A stretch of 44,177 bases of DNA from an uncultured Prevotella sp. (GTDB taxonomy: Bacteria; Bacteroidota; Bacteroidia; Bacteroidales; Bacteroidaceae): positions 1 through 44,177 of the forward strand of contig OMVH01000193.1 in NCBI GenBank assembly GCA_900314365.1, given 5' to 3'. Under the pieces are notes generated by a model, which saw nothing but the letters and a program-made list of their open reading frames with translations, had not been told where the DNA came from and made no database searches. A program made the position numbers and the translations under genes. Numbering within the stretch: position 1 is the stretch's first letter; each line of letters opens with the position of its first letter. This document shows, in pieces, positions 16,182 to 24,782 of this stretch.

Positions 16182-17525
16182 TCAGGCCTGGGGCATTCCC
16201 TTGAAGCCCTTCATTCGGGCTGCCATGCCCTTCATGCCACCGCCGGCCACCATGCGCATCATCTTGCGAGTCTGGTCGAACTGCTTGATGAGCTTGTTCA
16301 CCTCCTGGATATTCGTACCACTACCCTTGGCAATGCGCTGCCGACGGCTGGAGTTAAGCAACTCCGGATTGGTGCGCTCAGCGGGAGTCATACTGCGAAT
16401 GATGGCCTCTACCCCCTTGAAGGCATTGTCGTCGATGTCGACATCCTTAATGGCCTTGCCCACTCCGGGAATCATGGAGGCAAGCTCCTTGAGGTTGCCC
16501 ATCTTCTTGATTTGCTCTATCTGACCGAGGAAGTCGTTGAAGTCGAACTTGTTTTTCTGAATCTTCTTCTGCAACTTGCGTGCTTCCTCTTCGTCGAATT
16601 GCTCCTGAGCACGCTCCACCAGTGAGACCACATCACCCATACCGAGGATACGGTCGGCCATACGCTCGGGATGGAAGACATCAATGGCCTCCATCTTCTC
16701 ACCCGTTCCGATGAACTTGATGGGTTTGGTGACCACGGTGCGAATGCTAAGAGCTGCACCACCGCGGGTATCACCGTCGAGCTTCGTGAGCACCACACCG
16801 TCGAAGTTCAGACGGTCGTTGAACTCCTTGGCTGTGTTGACGGCATCCTGTCCGGTCATGGAATCAACCACGAAGAGCGTCTCGTCGGGGTTAACGGCTT
16901 CCTTGAGCGATGCGATCTCGTTCATCATCTCCTCGTCGACGGCAAGTCGGCCTGCGGTATCGATGATTACGGTGTCGTAGCTCTTGGCCTTGGCTTCCTG
17001 GATAGCATGGCGGGCAATGCTCACCACATCCTTACTTTCGGGTTCCGAATAAACCGGCACATCAATCTGCGCACCGACAACCTTCAGCTGTTCGATGGCT
17101 GCGGGACGATAAACATCGCAGGCCACGAGCAAGGGGTTGCGGTTTTGCTTCTTACGCAGCATGTTGGCCAGCTTTCCACTGAAGGTAGTCTTACCGGAAC
17201 CCTGCAAGCCGCTCATTAGGATAATGGCAGGACGGCTCTTGAGATTGAGTCCCACGGCCTCGCCACCCATGAGGCGAGCCAGTTCGTCATGGACAAGCTT
17301 CACCATGAGCTGCCCGGGTTTGACAGCTGTGAGCACATTCATGCCCAAAGCCTTCTTCTTCACGTCGTCGGTAAACGACTTGGCCACTTTATAGTTGACA
17401 TCCGCGTCAAGCAAAGCACGACGCACGTCCTTCAAGGTCTCGGCTACATTGATCTCTGTAATTTTGCCCTCGCCCTTGAGGATTTTGAACGATCGTTCCA
17501 GCCTTTCGCTTAAGTTCTCAAACAT
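16182..17525 (-). CDS. ffh: Signal recognition particle GTPase
   Basis: The 447-aa SRP54 homologue binds 4.5S RNA and signal sequences and docks with FtsY to deliver nascent membrane proteins. The N domain covers about 1-95. The G domain has LQGSGKTTFSGKLA (P-loop), DTAGRLAVDEEMM (G3), TKLDGDTRGGAAL (G4 and insertion region) and GTGEKMEAIDVFHP (G5 and closing region). The M domain is methionine-rich, with SRRQRIAKGSGT for RNA binding, and ends in MVAGGGMKGMAARMKG. The gene has a textbook promoter directly upstream and starts the long minus-strand operon. Confidence 0.98.
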   Translation of the reverse strand: MFENLSERLERSFKILKGEGKITEINVAETLKDVRRALLDADVNYKVAKSFTDDVKKKALGMNVLTAVKPGQLMVKLVHDELARLMGGEAVGLNLKSRPAIILMSGLQGSGKTTFSGKLANMLRKKQNRNPLLVACDVYRPAAIEQLKVVGAQIDVPVYSEPESKDVVSIARHAIQEAKAKSYDTVIIDTAGRLAVDEEMMNEIASLKEAVNPDETLFVVDSMTGQDAVNTAKEFNDRLNFDGVVLTKLDGDTRGGAALSIRTVVTKPIKFIGTGEKMEAIDVFHPERMADRILGMGDVVSLVERAQEQFDEEEARKLQKKIQKNKFDFNDFLGQIEQIKKMGNLKELASMIPGVGKAIKDVDIDDNAFKGVEAIIRSMTPAERTNPELLNSSRRQRIAKGSGTNIQEVNKLIKQFDQTRKMMRMVAGGGMKGMAARMKGFKGMPQA

Positions 17526-17560
17526 GTTTTAATCTTAGTCTCTAATTGTTGTCAATTATG

Positions 17561-17591
17561 CAAATGTACTAATTAAAAAAAAAGTGACAAA
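17561..17591 (-). promoter_or_regulatory. Bacteroidota-type promoter of the ffh operon
   Basis: The minus strand reads TTTG, exactly 19 bp, TACATTTG, a full match to the Bacteroidota pattern, 35 bp upstream of the ffh start. Confidence 0.7.
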
Positions 17592-17893
17592 GGCTTGCCG
17601 TCTTTTTTATATTATTTTAAAGTATAGCAACGGCGAAACTTCTTTACTCCACTGTATGCCGACGGGAGGATAACTTTGAACAACACGATTGAGAAAACGC
17701 GCTATGCCCCGACTGCAACACGAAGACTGAGTTATGACGGAAAGTTCCTGTTACTACTATGATCAATGTTGTTCTTCCCGAAGTTTTCAGGACAGTACAA
17801 TGCACGATTCCATCGCTCCAATGCTGATAACGCGAAAAAAACTCTCTATCATACATGATTGGTTTCGTTTGAAGATGGAAAATATATGATGCA
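17592..17893. other. Gene-poor spacer upstream of ffh
   Basis: No gene is supported here. A 70-codon minus-strand frame (17644-17856) has no recognisable motif, no ribosome-binding or promoter signal, and a cysteine- and serine-rich composition unlike the neighbours. The stretch leads into the repeat element at 17894. Confidence 0.5.
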
Positions 17894-18302
17894 GAGAAAA
17901 CTATTTAACCCATGAAAGTACTTTACATTTTTCTTCCGCGAAAATCTTCGAAATAGAGATGATTGGGGGATTTGAGGAGCCTTTTCAGAGCACTTTTCGC
18001 TCGAGATCGGACCTCGAGAGCCTCGAGATAGGACTTCGAGAGCCTCGAGATAGGACTACGAGCGGCTGAAAGCATAGGGATTACAAGGCTAAAATAGGAC
18101 TATTTTGGGCCTAAAAAAGCACTTTCTGAGCTACCCCGATAGTAGCATTTTACCCAAACACATGATTTACAACAACTTAGAAAAGCTCCGTATTTTCGCG
18201 TATTTTGAGACCAATGTCGAGTTGCTGAAAAATAAGGCCACTTTTTGGGCCCTTTTTTGTCATTTATGTTTACAAACAAGGCTTATTTTCATATACTTTT
18301 CG
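17894..18302 (+). repeat. Paired intergenic element, copy A
   Basis: This stretch can be aligned along its whole length with 37164-37572. Shared blocks in order: AAGTACTTTACA (17916), a CTTC-AAATAGAGA block (about 17946), GAGGAGCC or its counterpart, the array of 22-bp units (18007-18116), CGTATTTTCGCGTATTT (about 18189), GTTGCTGAAAAATAA (18221), a T-rich GGCCCTTTTTT-like block (about 18247) and TTACAAACAAGGC (about 18270). The distance from AAGTACTTTACA to GTTGCTGAAA is 305 bp in both copies although many bases differ (very roughly two-thirds identical by eye). Frames contain stops. No transposase and no terminal inverted repeats were found. Function unknown. Confidence 0.8.
18007..18116 (+). 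repeat. Tandem array of five 22-bp units (copy A)
   Basis: Five abutting 22-bp units start at 18007, 18029, 18051, 18073 and 18095; a looser sixth may precede at 17985. The first three share the core GGACxTCGAGAGCCTCG; the last two are more diverged but keep AGGGATTAC/AGGACTATT and GGCT/GGCCTAAAA. The inner CTCGAGAGCCTCGAG is nearly self-complementary, so each unit could form a small hairpin. The period is not a multiple of three and there are no spacers. Confidence 0.85.
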
Positions 18303-18910
18303 GCTCAGATGGTTTCCGAAGTGAACTAAATTAGGATTTGGAGTAAGAAAGTAGTATACAACTTGCTGTCCACAATGGGTTTACCGTTCCTGTTTTCGTC
18401 ACTATTTGGATAGGCTCTGTAGCTATTTATAATGTTCATTAATGTGGGAATTCAGGAAAAAGAGGTCGAAATAGACAGTCGTCCCCACGAAAGAATCCTC
18501 GAAGATGCGATTCTAACAAGACGTTTTTGTAAGTGGGTTCTCTATTACGATTTACTTTACCCACATTTTGAGGCTCAAATGTCCACTGCAGGGCGCGGAC
18601 CTTGTGGCCGTCCGCATCCTGCAAATACAGAAGGTGTGATAGAATTTCTTGTTTTCCCATTTGTTTGCCCATAGGATGTACGGCAACAAGGGCCACACCC
18701 TGCCGAGGCTTTGAGAATACAGAATGAAAGTCATTCCAGGACAAGTACTCACGGGGAGGGCACGCAGAGAACACTGGTTTACAGAGACTTTCCAAGGCTG
18801 ACTGACAGATTCAACCTCTCTTACTTTTGCTTTGTGCTTCAAAAATATTCTAAACTTCAGCCCTATGACTGCATTAATTTGTTCACACAGCCTGGATTTT
18901 GGAACGCATA
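18303..18910. other. Gene-poor spacer with a dispersed repeat, no gene supported
   Basis: About 600 bp between repeat element A and the terminator of the GH2 operon. The only notable item is the repeat shared with the window start (18574-18616). Open frames here (for example minus 18439-18795) translate to arginine- and proline-rich text without recognisable domains and lack start signals. The stretch may contain the decayed end of an old gene: on the minus strand the repeat reads DADGHKVRALQWTFEP. Confidence 0.5.
18574..18616 (-). repeat. Dispersed repeat, copy 2 (inverted relative to 41-84)
   Basis: The reverse complement of these 43 bases matches 41-84 with about three differences. In this copy the minus-strand frame stays open through DGHKVRALQWTFE, whereas copy 1 has an extra A that shifts the frame after RALQ. 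Weaker similarity extends to about 18650. Confidence 0.75.
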
Positions 18911-18977
18911 AAGAACAAAAAGAAAGACCTCTCGCGATGTAGCGGATAGACAGAAGCCACACAGCGAAAGGTCTTTA
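18911..18977 (-). terminator. Intrinsic terminator of the uronate/GH2 operon
   Basis: Arms AAAGACCT (18923-18930) and AGGTCTTT (18969-18976), with extra pairing inside (CTCGC/GCGA), form a long hairpin. On the minus strand it is followed by CTTTTTGTTCTT. It lies 38 bp after the GH2 stop. Confidence 0.65.
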
Positions 18978-19015
18978 TTTTAGTCTATATTCCGAGATAG
19001 AATAGGGATCGGGAA

Positions 19016-22000
19016 CTATTTCAAAAGGGTTGAAGCCACATTAATACCGTCGAGTTCTACGCTGGGCTGACAGCCACGACTGTCTTCAGAACGCCAGCTG
19101 ATGGTCACAGGCACCGATTCACCGGGAAGAAGCGTGAGGAAGTTGTCTGAATAGAAAGCCGGAAGAATCTGCTCACCGTCAGTCCCTTTTAGATTGAGCC
19201 GCACCATGAGAGCGGGACAATCAGACTTATTGCTCACAACAAAAGTCAGCTTACTGCCTTCCTCAACCGATTCTAAGGCTTTTTCTGCGAATACTACCGT
19301 AGCCTTGGGCATGGTGCGCACAGCCTCATAGTGACCGTCGCGTCGCCCACGGATATAGGTGTTCTGCGAAACCACCTTTCCATCAGCATCGGTAAGGTCA
19401 AGCCGGATGAGATAGACATCCTCAACGTCGGAGGGCACCTCCGGCTTGAGCACTTTCAGCGTAGAGTCATCAGGGGAGTCGACAGAGACAGTCTTTTGCC
19501 AGAGTGTCTTTCCGGACAATCCCACGATGCGTGCCTTGATTTGAAGGCCCTTGTGGTCGCCTTGGCCGAGATTCACCACCTCGATACTGTCGGTAAGTGC
19601 ATTCCACTGCACGTGGAGTGGTTCACAAGCTTTCTTGATTCCGTAGTAGCCGGCCGGCGTATCGAAGAAATAGTCGTAGGAATCCCATACCATGCTTGGC
19701 CAGCATGAATGGCTCATCCAGGAGAGCAAGCCCATACGGTACTTGTGCTCTCCCTCATACATAGCCCGATAACCGTTGTAGCAAAGAAGCTGCCCGAAGC
19801 GTGAGAAATCATCGGCACTGCTGATATCGCCAAAGCCGTCGGTGATGAGCTGGTTGAAAGTCTCGGCACGCTGTGCTCCATAGAGTGTGAAGTCGTGCTT
19901 ACCCCACTCGGCGGTCTGCGGCCAAAGTGAGTCGGATGAGAAGGTGCGCTTCATGCTTTCGGGGCTCATCACGTTAGGAATTCCCCGCTCGGAATGCAGT
20001 TTTCCACTCTGCAACTTAAAATAGTCAGCATCGGGATGCAGGCAGTAAGGTCCTTCTCCGCTCACACCGTAATGGGCCGAATTGGGGATATAGACCGTTC
20101 CGGGAGCAAGTTTCTCCACACAAGCCTCAAGCTGAGGGTTGAGTGTTGCCGGGGGATTGCCTTCGTTGCGGCCACAGTAGAGGGCTATGGCAGCATGGCT
20201 GCGGATGCGTCTCACGTAGTCATTGGCATTGTCGAGGAACATGCTTTCATAGTAGGGATTAGGCCCGTCGCTGGGATTGGCAAGCCAGAAGTCCTGCCAA
20301 ATGAGAATACCGTTGGCATCGCAGGCATCGTAGAACGGTGCGTCGCCAATCATGCCTACCCAGTCGCGTATCATCGTGTAGTGCATATCGCGGTGGAAGG
20401 CTACGGCTGTCTCATACTCGCGTGCACGATAGTTGAGATTCTGCTCGCTGAATCCCCAGTTGCCTCCAAGGGGCACGATTCGTTTTCCATTACAATAGAT
20501 ACGTAGTTGCGTATCCTTGTCGGTGTAGCTAAATTCTCTGATACCGGCCTTGAAGCTGATTGAGTCAGAGAGGCTACCGTCAGCAGTAAAGGCGAAGCCC
20601 GCGGAATAGAGATAAGGGTCGCCATAGCCGTTGGGCCACCAGAGACGCATGCGCTGATTGTTGAATTGGGGGAAGTCGGCAGCGGCAAAGAAAATCTCAC
20701 GCTCCTCTCCCGCCCCAAGGCTGACTTTCTGCTCAGCCTTCAAGGTCCCTACATGGCAGCTGAGGGTTCCGGTGACAGCATGATTGGAATGGTTGCGAAC
20801 GAACACCGAGGGAGTGATAGTGGCAAGGCTTTCCGTAGCCTTCACCTTCGACCTGACGTAAGGATCGGCTAAGGTGATGTCGCCCGACGTGGTGAGATAA
20901 ACATCATTCCAGATTCCCATATTGCGTCCTCTCACCGTGGTTATCCAGTCCCAGCCTATGGAAGCATGCATCGTAGGGTTATCGGCACCAAGGATACCAC
21001 CGTTGAACTGGGTGGTGAAACGAGTCTTCTCCTTCACAGCTCCATAGTGGGCATTGTGCACCACGCGCACGGCCACCACATTGTCACCTTCCTGCAGATA
21101 AGGGGTGACATCCACATTTCCGCGCTTGAAGGCACCCTCTATATAGTCAACCTTATGTCCGTTGAGCCAAACCTCGGCCTTCCAGTTGACACCGTCGAAG
21201 TGGAGGAAAGTACGCTTACCCGGCTGTTGGTGCGAAAGCTTAAACACTGTACGATACCAGAAATCGGACCTGAAATAGGAATCGGATATCTGCTCCACAC
21301 TGCTTCCTAAGTTTGGATTAGGCACTGCGCCGAGATTTATGAGACTCGTGAGTACCGTACCGGGCACAGTGGCAGTAATCCAGTCCTTGGGTACATAAGT
21401 CTTTGAGGAAAGTTGCTGTCCGTCGGCCTTCACCTCTGAGGCCCGTTGCAGCATCCACTGACCGCCGGCGAGCGAGAATCGTTTGCCCTGCCGACCCTCC
21501 ATGAGCTTAGGCTCTGCTACAAGACCACCACGGCCCATGACACGAAGCTCGCCCATCTCAATGCCACCAGCTGAGGCCTGCGTCATAGATATTCTGAGGT
21601 AGCGGGCACGCCCTTGACATTTCACGGTCTGCCTTCCGGCTTTCGGTTGTGGTAAGGTGGAGAGACGAGTCCACTTAGCAGCATCTTCCGATGTTTCCAA
21701 AACAGCAGAAAGTGGAGCTTTTAGCCACGTGATGTCGACTTTGTCGAAATCAGACTCACTGCCGAGGTCGACATAGAGCCACTGCTTCTCCCCTACTCCA
21801 CTCTTCCAGGCGCTGCTGAAGTGCTGTGAAGGCAAAGCATCCTGCTTCTGCCCTTTCAGCCAGGGTTCCAGGGCCATTACATGCCAGTGGTCGGAGCCTT
21901 TGAGTCGCATTTGAAGCCGTAGATAAGCTGATGTCACCGTGCGCCCCAACCTGAATGTCATGCCCGACTTACGAATAACAAAGCGCTTATCACCGCTCTT

Positions 22001-22603
22001 CTCATAAGGACAGAACTGGGTCTCCCAACTGCCAGTGCTGTCAATGGACGCACCACTGCATGAGGCAAGGGATGTCCAGTGACGGCCATCGGCTGACGAA
22101 AGTAACTGCGCCTCATAACGTCCATCAGAGAGTTGCCGGTCGAAATCCACAGCAGCATAAACCCTTACCTCGTCAAAGCTGAGCTTCATTTGGTGCCATG
22201 CAAAGGTCAGAGTGGCAGCTCCATCGGTCGAAGCTACTGGCACCCAAGTAGGATTATCGTCAAAGGCCATCTCACGGTACTCGCGACTCAAAGGGCCTTG
22301 TTGAGTATAAGCTTCCAGCCAGCAGGGAGCAAGAGTGGACTCGATACCGTCGGTAACCAATTGCGCTGTGAGATTGAAGTCATAGGACGATGAAGCCACT
22401 GCCATCCTACGCAGAGCAATGTTTCGGTAACTGGAAGAAGGCTTAAGCTTTGGGGCAAAGTTCTCAGAAGGTCGCCCAGGATACGTTCCGATACCGAGAG
22501 TGTAAGATTCAGTCTGCGCCATAGCAACACTTGGAGCTAGCATCAATAAAAGAGAAACCGCCCTCAGCAGAGGACGGATAAAATATTTCTTGAGCATATT
22601 CAT
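19016..22603 (-). CDS. Large secreted GH2-family exo-glycosidase (glucosaminidase/mannosidase-like)
   Basis: A 1195-aa protein with a signal peptide (to about residue 29, ending SVAMAQ). Two discoidin-like (F5/8 type C) regions cover about 60-240 and 262-357, the second with WLYVDLGSESDFDKVDI and ARYLRISM. A GH2 sugar-binding domain starts near 380 (DFWYRTVFKL, HFDGVNWKAEVWLNG). Immunoglobulin-like domains follow, then the catalytic barrel, with the acid/base Glu in CGRNEGNPP (E814) and the likely nucleophile in KLHSERGIP (E872). The arrangement resembles exo-beta-D-glucosaminidases and beta-mannosidases of GH2; the exact sugar is open. As the last gene of a glucuronate-catabolic operon (51 bp after uxaC), it may act on an oligosaccharide that also contains uronic acid. 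Confidence 0.85.
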   Translation of the reverse strand: MNMLKKYFIRPLLRAVSLLLMLAPSVAMAQTESYTLGIGTYPGRPSENFAPKLKPSSSYRNIALRRMAVASSSYDFNLTAQLVTDGIESTLAPCWLEAYTQQGPLSREYREMAFDDNPTWVPVASTDGAATLTFAWHQMKLSFDEVRVYAAVDFDRQLSDGRYEAQLLSSADGRHWTSLASCSGASIDSTGSWETQFCPYEKSGDKRFVIRKSGMTFRLGRTVTSAYLRLQMRLKGSDHWHVMALEPWLKGQKQDALPSQHFSSAWKSGVGEKQWLYVDLGSESDFDKVDITWLKAPLSAVLETSEDAAKWTRLSTLPQPKAGRQTVKCQGRARYLRISMTQASAGGIEMGELRVMGRGGLVAEPKLMEGRQGKRFSLAGGQWMLQRASEVKADGQQLSSKTYVPKDWITATVPGTVLTSLINLGAVPNPNLGSSVEQISDSYFRSDFWYRTVFKLSHQQPGKRTFLHFDGVNWKAEVWLNGHKVDYIEGAFKRGNVDVTPYLQEGDNVVAVRVVHNAHYGAVKEKTRFTTQFNGGILGADNPTMHASIGWDWITTVRGRNMGIWNDVYLTTSGDITLADPYVRSKVKATESLATITPSVFVRNHSNHAVTGTLSCHVGTLKAEQKVSLGAGEEREIFFAAADFPQFNNQRMRLWWPNGYGDPYLYSAGFAFTADGSLSDSISFKAGIREFSYTDKDTQLRIYCNGKRIVPLGGNWGFSEQNLNYRAREYETAVAFHRDMHYTMIRDWVGMIGDAPFYDACDANGILIWQDFWLANPSDGPNPYYESMFLDNANDYVRRIRSHAAIALYCGRNEGNPPATLNPQLEACVEKLAPGTVYIPNSAHYGVSGEGPYCLHPDADYFKLQSGKLHSERGIPNVMSPESMKRTFSSDSLWPQTAEWGKHDFTLYGAQRAETFNQLITDGFGDISSADDFSRFGQLLCYNGYRAMYEGEHKYRMGLLSWMSHSCWPSMVWDSYDYFFDTPAGYYGIKKACEPLHVQWNALTDSIEVVNLGQGDHKGLQIKARIVGLSGKTLWQKTVSVDSPDDSTLKVLKPEVPSDVEDVYLIRLDLTDADGKVVSQNTYIRGRRDGHYEAVRTMPKATVVFAEKALESVEEGSKLTFVVSNKSDCPALMVRLNLKGTDGEQILPAFYSDNFLTLLPGESVPVTISWRSEDSRGCQPSVELDGINVASTLLK

Positions 22604-22654
22604 ATAGAAAACTCGTAACGCTTCTTTTTTATTAGAATTGGAAGAATGAAAAAA

Positions 22655-24061
22655 TCAGAAATTGAAGTAATGTTTGGCATTGTAATAACATATATCTTCC
22701 ACCATTCCACCCACACGATCCATCTCCGTTGAGGGTATTTCTCCGTTCTCCACATCCCGTCCTATGAGGTTGCAAAGTATGCGGCGGAAATATTCGTGAC
22801 GGGGATAAGAGAGGAAAGAGCGCGAGTCGGTCAACATTCCTACGAAGCGGCTAAGCAATCCTTGCATAGAGAGTGTGTTGAGCTGATTCTCTATGCCCAA
22901 CTTCTGATCAGCAAACCACCAAGCGGCTCCCCACTGCATTTTACCAGGACAAGAACCGTCCTGAAAATTGCCTATCATGGACGCCACCATATTGTTATCA
23001 GCCGGATTAAGATTGTAGATGATGGTCTTGGCCAACTTCTGACGCTTGTCAAGTCGGTCGAAGAAACGGGCCATGGATTGTGCCGTACGGTCGTCGCCGA
23101 TAGAGTCGCAGCCGATATCGCGGCCAAGCTGACGGTAAAGCCTTGTACAATTGTTCCGCATAGGACCGTAATGGAATTGCTGGACCCATCCCGAATCAGC
23201 ATCCATGACGGCGAGTTCATGAAGAAGAGCCGACTTAAACTGGTCGGCCTCATGGGGCTCTGGCTGTTCACCGGACATAAACCTGTCGAAGATGTCGCTC
23301 ACCTTCACGCCTGTATAGTTGTCTGCATAGAAATGGGGCAAGCCATGATCTGACAATCGGCATCCTTGCTGCTCAAAGAAATCATGCCGGTTCTGCACCG
23401 CGTCAATGAGGTCCTGGTAGGTGCGAATCCATACTCCGCTCGCCTTTTCAAGCTGGTGCAGATAATCTCTATAAGCATCACCCTCGTCGATAGCCATGAG
23501 TTTGTCTGGACGCCATGCTGGAAGCACTTTAATGCTGAAGCCCTCACGACGCAGCTGCTGATGATACTCAAGACTATCTACAGGGTCATCGGTGGTACAG
23601 ACCACTTCCACATGATAGCGTTTCATGAGGCTGCGCGCACTGAACTCCGGACTCTTCAACTTCTCGTTACACTCGTCGTAAATATCCTGCGCCGTCTCTG
23701 GCTTGAGCACCTTCTCTATGCCGAAAGCCGTGCGCAGTTCGAGGTGTGTCCAATGATAGAGAGGATTACGCATCAAGTAGGGCAACGTAGCAGCCCACTT
23801 CTCAAACTTTTCCCAATCGGTGGCATCACCCGTGATGAAATGTTCGTCAATGCCATTTGCTCTCATAGCACGCCACTTATAGTGGTCACCGCCCAGCCAC
23901 AACTCCGTGATAGAGCGGTAACGGTGGTCCTCGGCTATCTCCTCAGGATTGAGATGACAGTGAAAGTCGATAATGGGCATGTGCTCAGCATGCTCGTGAT
24001 AAAGCCTCCTCGCAGTCTCAGTCTCAAGGAGGAAGTCATCGTCCATAAAATTGCGTATCAT
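22655..24061 (-). CDS. uxaC: Glucuronate isomerase
   Basis: Converts D-glucuronate to D-fructuronate (and galacturonate to tagaturonate), the entry step of hexuronate breakdown. The 468-aa protein has IIDFHCHLNPEEIAEDHRY near the N-terminus with the metal-binding His-x-His of the amidohydrolase superfamily, WRAMRANGI, CTTDDPVDSLEYH and WRPDKLMAID. Its C-terminal part has GAAWWFADQKLG, LTDSRSFLSYPRHEYFRRI. Length and all blocks match UxaC. The start could be Met1 (24061) or Met6 (24046); the family usually begins close to FMDxxFLL. It is flanked by kdgA (12 bp) and the GH2 gene. Confidence 0.96.
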   Translation of the reverse strand: MIRNFMDDDFLLETETARRLYHEHAEHMPIIDFHCHLNPEEIAEDHRYRSITELWLGGDHYKWRAMRANGIDEHFITGDATDWEKFEKWAATLPYLMRNPLYHWTHLELRTAFGIEKVLKPETAQDIYDECNEKLKSPEFSARSLMKRYHVEVVCTTDDPVDSLEYHQQLRREGFSIKVLPAWRPDKLMAIDEGDAYRDYLHQLEKASGVWIRTYQDLIDAVQNRHDFFEQQGCRLSDHGLPHFYADNYTGVKVSDIFDRFMSGEQPEPHEADQFKSALLHELAVMDADSGWVQQFHYGPMRNNCTRLYRQLGRDIGCDSIGDDRTAQSMARFFDRLDKRQKLAKTIIYNLNPADNNMVASMIGNFQDGSCPGKMQWGAAWWFADQKLGIENQLNTLSMQGLLSRFVGMLTDSRSFLSYPRHEYFRRILCNLIGRDVENGEIPSTEMDRVGGMVEDICYYNAKHYFNF

Positions 24062-24073
24062 AGCGTTATCGGT

Positions 24074-24748
24074 TTATTTGTGACCTCTTGCTTCGGCGAT
24101 ATATTTCAGAGCATCGTGCGTCATCGTCCGGATTGTAGTCCAGTCGGAAGCAGCTATGCACTCAGCAGGAAACATTTTCGAACCCATACCAACACAGAAA
24201 ACACCCGCCTTAAACCATTTCGTCAGATTATCAGCATCGGGAGAGACTCCTCCTGTGACCATAATCTTCGTCCAAGGCATCGGTGCAAGAAGGCTCTTGA
24301 CGAGGCCGGGACCGACAATGCTTCCCGGGAATATCTTGATAAGGTCACAGCCTACTTCCTGCGCGAATCCCACTTCGCTCACCGACATACAACCGGGCAC
24401 ATAAGGGATGCAGCGGCGATTGCACACTCGAGCTATTTCAGGACTGAACAGCGGTCCAACGATGAATTCGGCTCCCAACTGGATGTAGAGCGAGGCTGTA
24501 GGAGCATCCACAACGGAGCCTGCACCCAAAGCAAGTTCCGGACACTCGGTACGTGCCCACTTCACAAGTTTGCCGAAAACCTCGTGAGCAAAGTCACCAC
24601 GATTGGCAAACTCAAACGCACGTACGCCACCCTCATAGCAAGCACGAATTACTTCCTTGGCAATATCAAAATCACCGTGATAGAACACGGGCACCATTCC
24701 GGTCTGCCCAATCTTTTGCAATACGGTTATCTTATCAAACTGTGCCAT
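24074..24748 (-). CDS. kdgA: KDPG / KHG aldolase
   Basis: Cleaves 2-keto-3-deoxy-6-phosphogluconate to pyruvate and glyceraldehyde-3-phosphate. The 224-aa class I aldolase has ACYEGGVRAFEFANRG with the catalytic Glu, ALGAGSVVDAPTA, EFIVGPLFSPEIA, YVPGCMSVSE and the Schiff-base Lys in CDLIKIFPG, followed by VTGGVSPD. The start is put at MAQFDKITVL (24748); the open frame runs on to 24799 but that part is lysine-rich and not family-like. Gap of 34 bp after uxuA. Confidence 0.95.
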   Translation of the reverse strand: MAQFDKITVLQKIGQTGMVPVFYHGDFDIAKEVIRACYEGGVRAFEFANRGDFAHEVFGKLVKWARTECPELALGAGSVVDAPTASLYIQLGAEFIVGPLFSPEIARVCNRRCIPYVPGCMSVSEVGFAQEVGCDLIKIFPGSIVGPGLVKSLLAPMPWTKIMVTGGVSPDADNLTKWFKAGVFCVGMGSKMFPAECIAASDWTTIRTMTHDALKYIAEARGHK

Positions 24749-24782
24749 ATTTAGTTTTATTTTGCTTAGTCTCTTTTTTCTT

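Noticed and set aside
17644..17856. 70-codon minus-strand frame as a small gene
   Set aside because: No family motif, no promoter or ribosome site and an unusual composition.
18007..18116. Possible CRISPR array because of regularly spaced 22-bp units
   Set aside because: The units abut each other without unique spacers, diverge along the array, and there are no cas genes nearby.
18439..18795. 118-codon minus-strand frame in the 18.6-kb gap
   Set aside because: The reading frame contains the dispersed repeat, but the rest has no domain-like features; it may include a decayed gene but not a supported one.
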